The position numbers and the translations under genes are program-made. A stretch of DNA of 64,000 bases, taken from positions 18,302,358-18,366,357 of the forward strand of contig OY365810.1 of the NCBI GenBank assembly GCA_959347315.1. Reading direction: 5' to 3'. The DNA comes from Bimastos eiseni (lineage: Eukaryota > Annelida > Clitellata > Crassiclitellata > Lumbricidae). Of this stretch, positions 57,901-64,000 are shown one piece after another; the first letter of the stretch is position 1; each line of letters opens with the position of its first letter. A model generated the notes under the pieces. That model was not told the DNA's origin. It did not search any database and was given only the letters and a program-made list of their open reading frames with translations.

Positions 57901-60900
57901 CAACCGGGAGCCCATTCCAGATGGATGGACTGACCACTGAGAAAGCTTGATGCAGCGACAAGCATGCTCAAGAGACCAGTAATTCACCAATAGCAGTGGG
58001 GGGCAGAGCTCTACGAATAGGGAGATCAGAGACCGGACGACACAGTTCAGCCAAGCACAGCGGCACACAACCAGAGAGACTCCGCCAAACTAGTATCACG
58101 TTCCAGAAATATATGCTGTTCAACCAGCAGCCAGTGCAGAACATTGCGCATATAAGCTGAAACGGGTGTAAATTTTGGTATATGCCCAATAAGCCTGGCT
58201 GCAGAGCGAAGAACGCGATCTACACGCACAATTAGGGACCAGTTAGAACAGCGCTGCACTGATCAATTTTCTCCCAGTTAAACACTTTTATATAATTCAT
58301 CAGAGAAGACATTTTTGTAACTGGTCAGACATCTATGGACTATAATTATAATACCTTTTTTCCTTCTTCACTTTTCCTTGTTGAAATTTCCAATAGGAAA
58401 GACATTCCATTCCTGTGTAAAAATCATGAGCACAAAACCTGGCCCAAGATTTCTGCAATACACTGTCAAATGGAAACGCTAGCTTAACAAAAGAAAACAT
58501 TCTCTAATATTTTGATTAGACGTTATCAAGGTTGCCTTGAATGACACTATGATAACATTATCAATATCCAGTAAAGTATTTTAAAGGTGTTCAATTGAAT
58601 GTTTTGGAAATGAATCAACTGTTTTCCATGGTTAGAGCTTGTGATGCATTGGAGTGCACTTTCAACGCAACCTTGATAACATCCAATCAAGATATTACAG
58701 AATGTTTTCAGACCAAGTTTTTAATTGCAAAATACCAATTGACCACACATCAAAGCTTTAAAAATCCATGAAAACTCACCCTCTGCCTCAAGAAGATCAG
58801 TTGTCATACCAGTAACTGGTGTCCATATCGCCTCAGATTGTGTGAATTTATGTATTGCCACTCCCTTTTTACAACACTCCTCCTCATAGGCTTTCTTTAG
58901 ATGATCACGATATTTCAGTGCTTGTTCAATGTAGCCCATAAATCGCTCAGGGTCAAAGTTCACATTTGTCAGTGTGCTGCATGTAAGAAAACCAATCAGT
59001 AACAACATTGATCTTAAACAACCATATTACACAACTTTGTGTGTTTACTATGCAGAAAATGGACCCTCCTCTCACAACATTTATAAGCTCCAGTTCATCC
59101 TAAATGCGGCTGTCTGACTAATCGGTGGAATTCCAAAATATGCTCTTCCTTAATTTGTGAATCCCTTCACTGGCTCCCAGCACCTCAACGCATTCGTTTC
59201 AAGACCCTTGCGTTGATGCATAACTGTCCCCTTAGGTCAGTACCCGCCTACCTTCTGGCCCTCTGCACTTGGGTCTCCTCTATTCTGCACTGGGCTTCTC
59301 TTCGTTGCTCTGCCTGTGGACTTCTGGAGGTTCCCCGCATGCACTCTGTCACGGCGGCCCAATCCTGGAGCTTTGCCTACGTGGGTCCCACCAGCTCGAA
59401 CAGCCTCCCCTTCCTCTTCGGGAGGAGCTGCATTCTCTTCCCCCTGCTGCCTTCCGGATGCGCCTGCAGACATTCCTGTTCTCAATTTAGCTATGAGTTG
59501 AGTCATGAGCGCCTCTGATATCGAGAGAGCCTCTGAGTAGGTTTCTTGAGGGGCGCTATATAAATTTTTGAAATAAATGAATGAATGGCGCTATATAAGT
59601 TTTCCATTACATTACATATGTGTCCATGATGACTTTCTAAACATCTCAAAGACACTTCACAAGACAGATCATTAACAATGCAATGAAAAGCCTTAATAAA
59701 TTGCACTTGATTACTCAATATTACAATATAATTGCACAAAATTCAAATCTCTAGGGTCATTGTTTGGCTGTTATGGAGGGGCATAGAACCTTTTGGCTGC
59801 CACTCCTTGTGTCATTGTAATCATTCCTGCCAAGTGTCAATTTCATCCGACCAGAAGTTCAACATATAGAATAGATAGCTAGAGTAATTGATGGGGCATG
59901 TCTGTCGCATGGAGGAGGAGAGAAGAGCTAAACAGGTGATGTCCTGTGTGCAGGAGAGTGACGGAGGAAAGGAAGACTGAGAAAAAACTGTCCAGAGACC
60001 ATAAGAGACAATCTAAAATGTTTGGAGATATCGTGGGAGGAGGCTGAGACACTGGCTTTGGATAGAGATGAATGGAGGAAGTGCGTTGCCCGATGTGTAG
60101 ACCTACACAGGAGGGACTAAGTAAGTAAGCTAGAGTAATGCCAGGTACTGGAATATCTCATTATTAACATTCAGGCTGTATTTTCCTAACAGGTTGTACA
60201 ATGTGGTCAGGTCAAGTGACTAGGGTGCAGGACTGTCGATCAAAAGGTTGGGCTTCAAATATATGCACATTGAGCATCACTTTTATTCTGCACCTGAAAA
60301 GAGAGCTGAAAGTGAAGTCATAGATTTCGAAGGGTACTTTATATCCCATCAGCTTTGCTTGATGTCCGTACAAACCGATTCCCTTGACAACGTGAACTAG
60401 CAGATCCTGGAGTCCAGCCACTTGGTGTGTCTTGCCACAAACGCCGATTGTAGTGCAGCCCTTACGAAGACGCGTCTGTTCGCATTGGAAACAGAACATT
60501 TGCTCATCTGAAAGAAGTATGAAAAGCAACCGACATATAAATAATATCTCACTCGGTTCAACTTCAGGTGCCTCTACAACATAAAGTAACATGATATCTT
60601 AGTCAATCAAATAATCACTTCAGTTTGAGCTGTAGTCAAAACTCACAACCCAGTATGGCACAGCATAAAAGAGGCCACATAACAGGATCTGTAAGCTTAT
60701 TATCTACACAAGAAATTTTTTTTACATTTCCAGCATGGTTGACAAGCTTCTGTTGGCTGATCGATAAAGCATTGGGACATAAAAAGAATTTTTAGGTAAA
60801 ATACTCTGTAGTAGAGCTGTACCGATATCACTTTTTGCTGATTATTCATTTGCCAATACCCGATTATTTAGCCGATTATTTAGCTGATTATTTAGCCGAT

Positions 60901-62383
60901 TATTTCATTGTGTTTCCCAAAATATCCGGTTCCAAAAGATAGACCTTCTGCTACTGCCTTATTGTTGTGATACAAGCAAAACACTTGTTCCGTAGGAGAC
61001 GTATGCGTGTAGTTGGGGACTAATCCTAGGCAGGCAATACAGATTAGACACACCGCCTACCGCCAAACTGTGCCCAGGGTAATTAAAGGCCATGGAACGG
61101 CTGCCCAATTCACAGCCATCCATCTAGTCTCAGGCAACTGAAATGTTTTGGGGAGATCTGATTAGCAGCTAGCGTTAGGCATGCCTCCACAATGTATATT
61201 AATCGGTTTCTCTGTTGAATTGGCCAGCCGTTCCTTGGTCTTTAAGCAGGCACTATGACTCGCTCTGCATGTGCTGTGTGTTGACACGTTCCCACGGTCT
61301 ATACTAACACACTGGGCAGTCTCACCACTGGTCTGAAGAAGCCATTGGCTCGACGACATGATATGGAAACGGAACGAAATGCCGTCCTTCACAGACCCAG
61401 TGATGTTGCTGTCGTCATTTTGATTTTATAGACTGAAATAATACTAGAAAGTAAAAAAAGATTTTTAATATCGACACCGATTATCTTGCTGATATCCGAT
61501 ATTGCCGATATCTCTGTAACCGATTAATCGGTACAGCTCTACTCTTTAGATCTCAATTCATCTATATTGAACAGTTATACAGCGCATTTTTAAAAACTAC
61601 TAGTTTTTCCATACTAGTTTTTCACCGTTCCTACTCAGTTGTTAATCTTCCAACTGTAACACACTCTGCTCATAGATGCCACTGCTGCCAAGGAGTAAAC
61701 ACCATAGTTACCTGGGAGCACCTCCACATCGATTTCATGAGGGGTGAACTAATGCTTTACTTTGGCACTTAGTCTCATTGGGCATACTACCAAAATATGA
61801 TCGTAATAATATATTCCATGTTGCGACTTCTTGAAGGAAATATGTAGGCCTACTGAGCAAAGTTTTGGATATATGGTGCAAGGCCAATGAGAGGTGGGGT
61901 CAGATGGGGTTGCTGACCCGAGGCCCGGCTCTATGGCGGGGGCCCGTAAGTGTCTAGAAATTTTTCCACTAACTGTGAGGCTGTGCAAAAACTTAAGTGA
62001 CTTGACTTACCAATGTTTTTCAATCTATGGAAAATCTTTCATTTTCATCTATTTAGGCCCTATTCTACTTTCCGGTTCATAACAAGCATGGTTGAAAATC
62101 GGCAAATAACCATAGGTCCTGATAAGGAGCTATATAAACCGCCATGATGTATATCTACACATGAACAAACAAACAAGTACAAGCCCATTAGAAGATATGA
62201 TGGTGTCTCACCTTCTGCTGCTGGTGCTGGGGCATAACAACGCCGGTCAACTGTCATGGCACATGACTTTGGAACCATGCGCATGCAGAGGTAGCTACGA
62301 GAGCTACGGGCACTGCTTCGGTGGAGGGCAATACAGGCCCTGATCATGTGAGGCCTTAGAATCATTCGTGCTAAAGACGTCAT
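30487..62383 (-). CDS. HCP: Hybrid cluster protein (hydroxylamine reductase), mitochondrial, eight coding exons, 623 aa
   Basis: The coding exons are 62383-62212, 60507-60294, 58976-58780, 53001-52841, 47939-47757, 44861-44727, 42670-42365 and 30990-30487. They total 1872 nt in one unbroken frame with GT/AG borders. Residues 1-57 form an Arg-rich leader with no acidic residue before Asp46, typical of mitochondrial import. Cys63, 66, 75 and 81 (CX2CX8CX5C) should bind the N-terminal [4Fe-4S] cluster, as in Desulfovibrio Hcp. The hybrid Fe-S-O cluster ligands are all present: His316 (TGHD), Glu340 (HGEML), Cys384 (TTNC), Cys475 (GGCDG), Cys503 (GCAKYR), Cys530 (GQCND) and Glu564 (WFEQK). Prokaryotic Hcp reduces hydroxylamine in vitro and acts on nitric oxide or in protein S-nitrosylation. 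The electron donor here is unknown; no Hcr-like reductase is in the window. Introns are stuffed with transposons, but no exon is broken. Confidence 0.93.
31212..31880 (-). mobile_element. CR1/L2-type LINE 3' fragment
   Basis: Minus-strand frames read [38 protein letters not shown] and [17 protein letters not shown], the C-terminal end of CR1/L2 reverse transcriptases. The tail GAGGCGCTATATAAATTATC plus ATGAATGAATG closes it near 31212. The 5' end is truncated. Confidence 0.75.
32390..33166 (+). CDS. LINE ORF1 protein, 258 aa, coiled coil plus RRM-like domain
   Basis: Intact frame in the LINE. Residues ~55-100 form a charged heptad-type helix ([20 protein letters not shown]). The segment [32 protein letters not shown] and IYINEHLT matches the RNA-binding fold of L1/CR1 ORF1 proteins. 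It would act as the RNA chaperone of the LINE particle. The start at 32390 has a good context (AAAATGT). Confidence 0.75.
   Translation: MSKKGIKQEDLIECIQDEKVTEVLITRLEDRLMPMIKRMFQSLASSFTASLKTIVTEMAETSMKTFRQEQDARNQKAEKEIVLLKATVDELENHSRLNNLIIFGNNESSTSKEQPSTHHDWTATNNNIIQSIIKIFNERLGLSITESDITSACRLTGGSKGQNGPILVSFASRSTRNSIYFARGRLKGSTDGNRIYINEHLTHFNAAIFAEARKMVKQHTLTSAWTREGLVYVRRSTEVNEKPRTLLSPMDLEKVNAS
33759..33953 (+). CDS. LINE-encoded PHD-like zinc finger fragment
   Basis: 64 residues with the pattern [17 protein letters not shown] and WYCAEC, i.e. Cys pairs and a His spaced as in a PHD-type finger. Several CR1-group LINEs carry such fingers in ORF1. Here it lies between ORF1 and the endonuclease in a separate frame. 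Confidence 0.5.
   Translation: MTLLSYSFNCHLCKCTLTGAVDIIKCSLCTNQYHSSHFVPISCSNSWYCAECMLHLFPFNHMSN
34194..36154 (+). pseudogene. LINE ORF2 endonuclease and RT fingers/palm (frameshifted)
   Basis: Three overlapping frames together read as one ORF2. The endonuclease has [22 protein letters not shown] and SDHLP. The RT starts with PHSS-like [42 protein letters not shown] and [13 protein letters not shown]. Shifts occur in a G/T run at ~34385, near 35025 and in a T run at ~36150. Confidence 0.8.
36187..37029 (+). pseudogene. LINE ORF2 C-terminal part with catalytic FADDTN
   Basis: 280 residues open with the palm motif [13 protein letters not shown]. They continue with [39 protein letters not shown] and [12 protein letters not shown] to a stop at 37029. 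It is open but separated from the upstream RT by a single-base frameshift. Confidence 0.8.
37339..38201. mobile_element. hAT (Charlie-type) MITE, 863 bp
   Basis: Ends CAGGGGTCCCCAAAG and, reversed, GAGGGGTCCCCAAAG. Flanks ATCTAGGG (37331-37338) and ATCTAGAG (38202-38209) match at 7 of 8. GAGGGCCAC and GGGGGCCGC occur near the ends, as in other Charlie-type elements. No transposase remains. Confidence 0.8.
38338..39994. mobile_element. hAT-like element of AGTATTG-repeat family, with nested hAT
   Basis: It starts CAGGACTGTTAACAATAC and ends ATATTAACAGCCCTG. Flanks are identical, ATGATGAG (38330-38337, 39995-40002). It is the same family as 12040-12931 and contains a second complete hAT element at 38997-39766. 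Confidence 0.8.
38997..39766. mobile_element. hAT MITE (CAGAGGCGTAGCTAGG type) nested in another hAT
   Basis: Ends CAGAGGGGTAGCTAGG and, reversed, CAGAGGCGTAGCTAGGG. Flanks are identical, TAAACTTA (38989-38996, 39767-39774). GGTGCCCCC words lie inside. A PIF-like remnant with TGATGATGTGATACCACATT occupies 39590-39710. Confidence 0.8.
40143..42155 (+). mobile_element. Degenerate CR1/L2-type LINE (RT region)
   Basis: Fragments in changing frames: [65 protein letters not shown] and [13 protein letters not shown]. All are RT blocks of the CR1/L2 group. It ends with GGTGCTACATAAATAGCC and a CATACATAC tail. Many stops. Confidence 0.8.
42365..42670 (-). CDS. HCP: HCP coding exon 7
   Basis: Encodes [29 protein letters not shown] with ligand Cys384, and [16 protein letters not shown]. 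Acceptor CTGTAACAG, donor GTTCGT, phase 0. Confidence 0.93.
42814..44025. mobile_element. hAT element with internal foldback repeats, 1212 bp
   Basis: Ends CAGCGTTTCCCAAAC and, reversed, CAGCGTTTCCCAATCG. Flanks GTCTAGAG (42806-42813) and GTCTAAAG (44026-44033) match at 7 of 8. The interior (43270-43720) has repeated GAAGCTGGATTGATGA and AATCATGC units, direct on the left half and inverted on the right half. Confidence 0.8.
44727..44861 (-). CDS. HCP: HCP coding exon 6: His and Glu ligands
   Basis: Encodes [13 protein letters not shown] and [19 protein letters not shown], carrying the His316 and Glu340 hybrid-cluster ligands. Acceptor GTTTACAG. The donor GTCTTT is weak apart from GT, but the next exon joins in phase with [10 protein letters not shown]. 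Confidence 0.92.
45519..45567. repeat. Perfect 24-bp palindrome with 1-nt centre
   Basis: The left arm 45519-45542 and right arm 45544-45567 are exact complements around a single T at 45543. Each arm contains TGTCAATGGTAGACCATAAT or its complement. It would extrude as a hairpin or cruciform. Confidence 0.9.
45768..45977 (-). mobile_element. tRNA-derived SINE with A box, B box and ATT tail
   Basis: Minus-strand reading: GTGGCACAGTGGCCGATTGG, TTAGAGCG (A-box side), GTTCGAGCC (B box), GTCACTGTGTAGGGACCTTG, then AGCAAGTCCTTC and an (ATA/ATT)n tail at 45768-45795. The second copy at 20985-21225 shares about 150 bp of the non-tRNA body. Confidence 0.7.
46553..46850 (-). mobile_element. CR1/L2-type reverse-transcriptase fragment
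   Basis: The minus strand reads [25 protein letters not shown] and HLVHVK blocks, i.e. the RT palm around the [10 protein letters not shown] motif. It is truncated at both ends. Confidence 0.7.
47249..47560. mobile_element. Remnant related to TAGAGCTGTAC hAT family
   Basis: AGAGGTATGCTGATACTG at the left and AAAAAGTGATATCAATACC at the right, with ATAATCGG words inside, resemble the 44969 family. No clear target duplication is seen. Positions 46860-47248 show nothing recognisable. Confidence 0.4.
47757..47939 (-). CDS. HCP: HCP coding exon 5
   Basis: Encodes [11 protein letters not shown] to [20 protein letters not shown], matching the conserved LLD...YG.PTPTQV block before the hybrid-cluster domain. 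Acceptor TTTTTAG, donor GTGAGA, phase 0 at both ends. Confidence 0.92.
48400..48690 (+). mobile_element. CR1/L2-type LINE endonuclease fragment
   Basis: The frame reads [12 protein letters not shown], then [13 protein letters not shown], matching the GDFNIHV block of APE endonucleases. Truncated at both sides. Confidence 0.55.
48760..51325 (+). mobile_element. Jockey/I-group LINE, nearly complete ORF2, decayed
   Basis: Endonuclease blocks: [18 protein letters not shown] (48850-48910), [27 protein letters not shown] and [10 protein letters not shown] at 49834-50832: [66 protein letters not shown] and the catalytic [12 protein letters not shown]. The C-terminal region continues in another frame to 51155, then the [11 protein letters not shown] end near 51300. 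The SGLGPPEY wording differs from the PQGSVLGP of the other LINEs, so it is a separate lineage. Frameshifts near 49030, 49640, 49776 and 50790 inactivate it. It lies in HCP intron 4. Confidence 0.82.
49834..50832 (+). pseudogene. LINE reverse transcriptase, 332-codon open frame
   Basis: Longest intact stretch of this LINE. It holds fingers and palm with [23 protein letters not shown] and [10 protein letters not shown], then thumb [12 protein letters not shown]. It ends at a frameshift, after which 50775-51155 continues the C-terminal domain. Confidence 0.8.
51540..51735 (-). mobile_element. CR1/L2-type RT fragment around YADDSQLYL
   Basis: The minus strand reads [19 protein letters not shown] and then [12 protein letters not shown], palm to thumb of a CR1/L2 RT. 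Both ends are lost. Confidence 0.7.
51740..52840. other. HCP intron 4, nothing recognised
   Basis: About 1.1 kb of AT-rich intron. I see no element termini, RNA gene or coding frame. Confidence 0.4.
52841..53001 (-). CDS. HCP: HCP coding exon 4
   Basis: Encodes [20 protein letters not shown], then [15 protein letters not shown]. The bacterial LYGLKGAAAYMEHA block aligns here. Acceptor TATTTTGTAG, donor GTTTGA. Confidence 0.9.
53550..54460. mobile_element. piggyBac-like element, 911 bp, TTAA target
   Basis: TTAA flanks both ends (53546-53549 and 54461-54464). Terminal repeats CCCTCTTGCTCC and, reversed, CCCTTTTGCTCC. A plus-strand frame with [20 protein letters not shown] near 53937 resembles the N-terminal part of piggyBac transposases but is broken soon after. 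The rest of the transposase is unrecognisable. Confidence 0.7.
54690..55260. repeat. Tandem repeat of ~200 bp, about 2.5 copies
   Basis: The unit runs from TTGTTCCAAGAGTAAACTC through CCCAATGCAGACCACCA and GGTCAATTTTTACATTTTAA to TTGTTTTAATTATTAGAA. Copies start near 54700, 54900 and 55120 and diverge by small indels. Confidence 0.65.
55555..55834 (+). mobile_element. Helitron-like element, copy B (3' part)
   Basis: It aligns with 28681-30234 without the two insertions carried there. It ends CTGGGCAAAGTCAGGTAATT, CAGCTAG, with a T next. The hairpin near the CTAG end fits Helitron termini. Its 5' end is not visible; the tandem repeat at 54690-55260 may belong to it. Confidence 0.6.
55960..56470 (-). 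mobile_element. CR1/L2-type RT fragment
   Basis: The minus strand reads [20 protein letters not shown] (RT palm) near 56160-56210, preceded by broken fingers. Heavily decayed. Confidence 0.6.
56440..56628 (+). mobile_element. CR1/L2-type RT thumb fragment, opposite orientation
   Basis: The plus strand reads [19 protein letters not shown], the thumb/connection block of CR1/L2 elements. It abuts the minus-strand fragment and is cut by the hAT element at 56629. Confidence 0.5.
56629..57758 (+). mobile_element. hAT element with transposase remnant, 1130 bp
   Basis: Ends AAGTGATTCTCAACC and, reversed, CAATGGTTCTCAACC. Flanks ACCTAGAA (56621-56628) and ACCTAATT (57759-57766) match at 6 of 8. TGGTGTGCTGTGAGGCACC follows the left end. 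The interior near 57185-57340 encodes [20 protein letters not shown], the C-terminal dimerisation block of hAT transposases, followed by a stop. Confidence 0.75.
57840..58270 (-). mobile_element. CR1/L2-type LINE C-terminal fragment
   Basis: The minus strand reads [20 protein letters not shown] and [12 protein letters not shown], then the PTAIGELLV region. It is close to the fragment at 31212-31880 and is the same family. Positions 58271-58779 show nothing recognisable. Confidence 0.7.
58780..58976 (-). CDS. HCP: HCP coding exon 3
   Basis: Starts at [12 protein letters not shown], the [10 protein letters not shown] block of Hcp helical domain 1, and ends in LLEAEG. Acceptor TTACATGCAG, donor GTGAGT. 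Confidence 0.9.
59050..59590 (+). mobile_element. CR1/L2-type LINE 3' fragment with tail
   Basis: Broken frames of the C-terminus ([19 protein letters not shown] wording near 59165, then [16 protein letters not shown]) run into GGGGCGCTATATAAATTTTTG and AATGAATGAATGG. It lies in HCP intron 2. Confidence 0.65.
59890..60125 (+). mobile_element. LINE C-terminal fragment (GHVCRM type)
   Basis: Fragments GHVCRMEEE, then [18 protein letters not shown] and [15 protein letters not shown], typical of the C-terminal end of endonuclease-reverse transcriptases of LINEs. Frame breaks are present. Confidence 0.6.
60294..60507 (-). CDS. HCP: HCP coding exon 2: N-terminal [4Fe-4S] domain
   Basis: Begins after acceptor TTCTTTCAG with [12 protein letters not shown] and contains all four cluster cysteines, then [20 protein letters not shown]. 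Donor GTGCAG splits a Ser codon. Confidence 0.92.
60812..61541. mobile_element. hAT-like element (TAGAGCTGTAC type), 730 bp
   Basis: It starts TAGAGCTGTACCGATATC and ends CGATTAATCGGTACAGCTCTA. Flanks CTCTGTAG (60804-60811) and CTCTTTAG (61542-61549) match at 7 of 8. GCCGATTATTTA repeats at the left. It lies in HCP intron 1. Confidence 0.78.
62212..62383 (-). CDS. HCP: HCP coding exon 1: mitochondrial-type presequence
   Basis: It encodes residues 1-57, starting [20 protein letters not shown] and rich in Arg and Ser. The donor GTGAGA leaves one base of the next codon. Exon 2 begins exactly at the bacterial start region, so the leader is a separate exon. The ATG at 62383 opens the frame; untranslated exons further upstream are possible. 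Confidence 0.75.
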
Positions 62384-63160
62384 CTTGGAACTGCAGATAG
62401 CAATAAAACAGTATCTCTAACAACTGTTGAACAGCAATAAGTGCAACAACAGCTGTCATTTTAAATGGATTTCCTATATTTCACCATGATCTGTGTCTGG
62501 AAATCTTTGAATAAATTTTTTTTCATGATATCATGATATATAGAGGAACTTTAAAGTCTAGGAGATGGTACATCTGTTATTCACCCTCATTACCCATTCT
62601 CTTCACAAAGGATACAGTGCAAAATGAAGAACCTCTGAATCCAATTCAAACATGACAGCCAAACATAAACACCAGGGCATACAAAAGCATTCGAACGTTG
62701 AAGCTTTGACACAAGCGAGCAAAGTTAAAAATGACCAAAGTGTCGTGGCTGTACAAGTGTAACGACAAAGCCTCTAGAGTCTAGACCACCTACGTGTTGT
62801 GGTCACATTTATAAAAGCTTTGTAGTTTTATACAATGATGCAAATAATAAATGTGTTGCACAGATGATGGGAGGAATTATAACACATTTAACATAAACTA
62901 TTCTTTCAATAATTATAAACTTTACTTTTTCAGCAACCCATCCAATCGCATCCATGCACAATTCATGCCCGTCCAAAATAATTTCCTACCATTCTGCCAG
63001 CTAAGGACAAACATTTAATATTATGGTATTGCTAATTCTAATTTATTTATTATGGCTTTATTTATTATGGCTTTATATATTATGGCATATTGTTTAATAA
63101 ATATCACAGTTAGAATTTTTTTTACTGCTCAATCGGTTGCATTCGTGAGTCCAGTTCAAA
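62384..63160. other. HCP upstream region
   Basis: Presumed promoter or leader of HCP. AT-rich, with no recognisable core element, CpG cluster or untranslated exon. A short ATTTATTATGGCTTTAT direct duplication lies near 63045-63080. Confidence 0.35.
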
Positions 63161-63570
63161 TGCTCAATGAGACTAAGTGCCAAAGTAGAGCATAAGTTCA
63201 CCCCTCATGAACTCAATGTGGAGGCGCTCCCAGGTAACTATGGTGTTTACTCCTTGGCAGCAGTTGCATCTCTAAGCAGAGTGTGTTACAGTTGGAAGAT
63301 TAACAACTGAGTAGAAACGGTGGTGCTCGCTACCAGAGCAAGTACAGTGGGCTCGACCGCCAGCTAAAAACTGAAACGGCAGTAGAGCTCCGGCCTGCAC
63401 ATTGGCAGAGGCGAATTGACTGACCAGTGCAAAGAATCATGCATGTTGTCCGTTAAAGGAGTGCATTTAGATAAGCGCCTAATGAGACGGGCAGCAGAGC
63501 GAAGAACCCTGTCCATACTGGCTTTCAGGGCTCGGGAATGGCCAACCAGGACCAAGCAGAAAAATTAAAG
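63150..63570 (-). mobile_element. CR1/L2-type LINE C-terminal fragment
   Basis: The minus strand reads [20 protein letters not shown] and DSLHWSVNSPLP, then the decayed tail shared with 61622-61780. Truncated. Confidence 0.65.
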
Positions 63571-63695
63571 GACTATAACGGCGCATAACACTTGTACCTC
63601 TTACCAGTTCACGACGAGATTCGGCAAACAAAAGTGGCGTTGAAGATTGAGTGGCGCTGACAAACTAACTTCCATATCAACGTATCAACGTGTGT

Positions 63696-63735
63696 ATATA
63701 TATATACATATATATATGTACATATACATATGCCA

Positions 63736-63793
<58 letters not shown>
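63696..63793. repeat. AT/TA microsatellite
   Basis: About 98 bp of mainly TATATA, with ACATATAC interruptions in the first third and a pure run at the end. Confidence 0.95.
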
Positions 63794-63795
<2 letters not shown>

Positions 63796-64000
63796 AAAGC
63801 ACCGCCTAGGCCAAAGATCTTACCAAAGATATGAAAGCTTTGGTCCAGGCCGATTTGATCACGTGTTTTGATGAGGCTCTTAAATATTTGGCTAATTGAT
63901 ATCAGACGCGGAAGTAGGCGTACTTCTCGTTCGTCAAATTACCATACGTATTCGTGTAACATCATAATGGCATTGTGAGTCCCAACTAACGCGTATGCTT

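Larger units (their letters stand above)
61622..63322. repeat. ~159-bp inverted repeat pair bracketing HCP exon 1
   Basis: 61622-61780 and 63165-63322 are reverse complements at high identity (shared words GAGTAAACACCATAGTTACC and TTTGGCACTTAGTCTCATTG). Both are fragments of one CR1/L2-type LINE in opposite orientation. HCP exon 1 and its surroundings lie between them. Confidence 0.75.

Noticed and set aside
59213..59518. 101-codon plus-strand frame as a host gene
   Set aside because: Wording and the GCGCTATATAAAT tail mark it as the decayed 3' end of a CR1/L2 LINE.
63696..63793. TATATA tract as promoter of HCP
   Set aside because: It is a microsatellite more than 1.3 kb upstream of the ATG, with no sign of a core promoter around it.

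Overview
This is a 64 kb piece of an animal nuclear genome, most likely a marine invertebrate. The genes have small exons and long AT-rich introns, and about half of the window is decayed transposable elements: hAT-type DNA elements with 8-bp target duplications, RTE and CR1/L2/Jockey-group LINEs, Helitron-like, PIF/Harbinger-like and piggyBac-like elements, and a tRNA-derived SINE. The phylum cannot be fixed from the sequence alone. There are no bacterial operons, rRNA genes or CRISPR arrays.

Host genes: the three supported host loci are all on the minus strand, in tandem. (1) Positions 705-3780 hold the 5' coding part of a Ser/Lys/Asp-rich nuclear-type protein. It has one long exon followed by two short phase-0 exons, each ending in an acidic D/E-D-D-x-x-L motif. 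It resembles the N-terminal region of DNA topoisomerase I and continues off the left edge. (2) Positions 10214-23487 hold PITHD1 (PITH-domain protein), reconstructed from six coding exons as an intact 215-residue frame. (3) Positions 30487-62383 hold a hybrid cluster protein / hydroxylamine reductase gene (HCP), reconstructed from eight coding exons as an intact 623-residue frame. All four N-terminal Fe-S cysteines and all seven hybrid-cluster ligands are present, and an Arg-rich, mitochondrial-type leader is encoded by its own first exon. A possible two-exon gene for a 51-residue basic protein lies at 6766-7203.

Layout: 1-7.3 kb is the left gene with hAT and PIF insertions in its introns and upstream region. 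7.3-10.2 kb is intergenic, with a GTATGCAT minisatellite. 10.2-23.5 kb is PITHD1, with a 3.9 kb RTE LINE in one intron. 23.5-30.5 kb is intergenic, with a hAT, a second RTE and a Helitron carrying two nested insertions. 30.5-62.4 kb is HCP, whose 11.4 kb last intron holds a near-complete LINE with ORF1, endonuclease and reverse transcriptase. 62.4-64 kb is upstream sequence with LINE debris and an AT microsatellite.

The main biological point is the HCP gene. This Fe-S-O enzyme is known mostly from anaerobic and facultative prokaryotes and some anaerobic protists. Here it sits in a spliced animal-type gene and is predicted to go to mitochondria, which suggests mitochondrial NO or hydroxylamine chemistry in an animal that meets low oxygen. 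PITHD1 and the left gene are ordinary conserved housekeeping types with no visible functional link to it.
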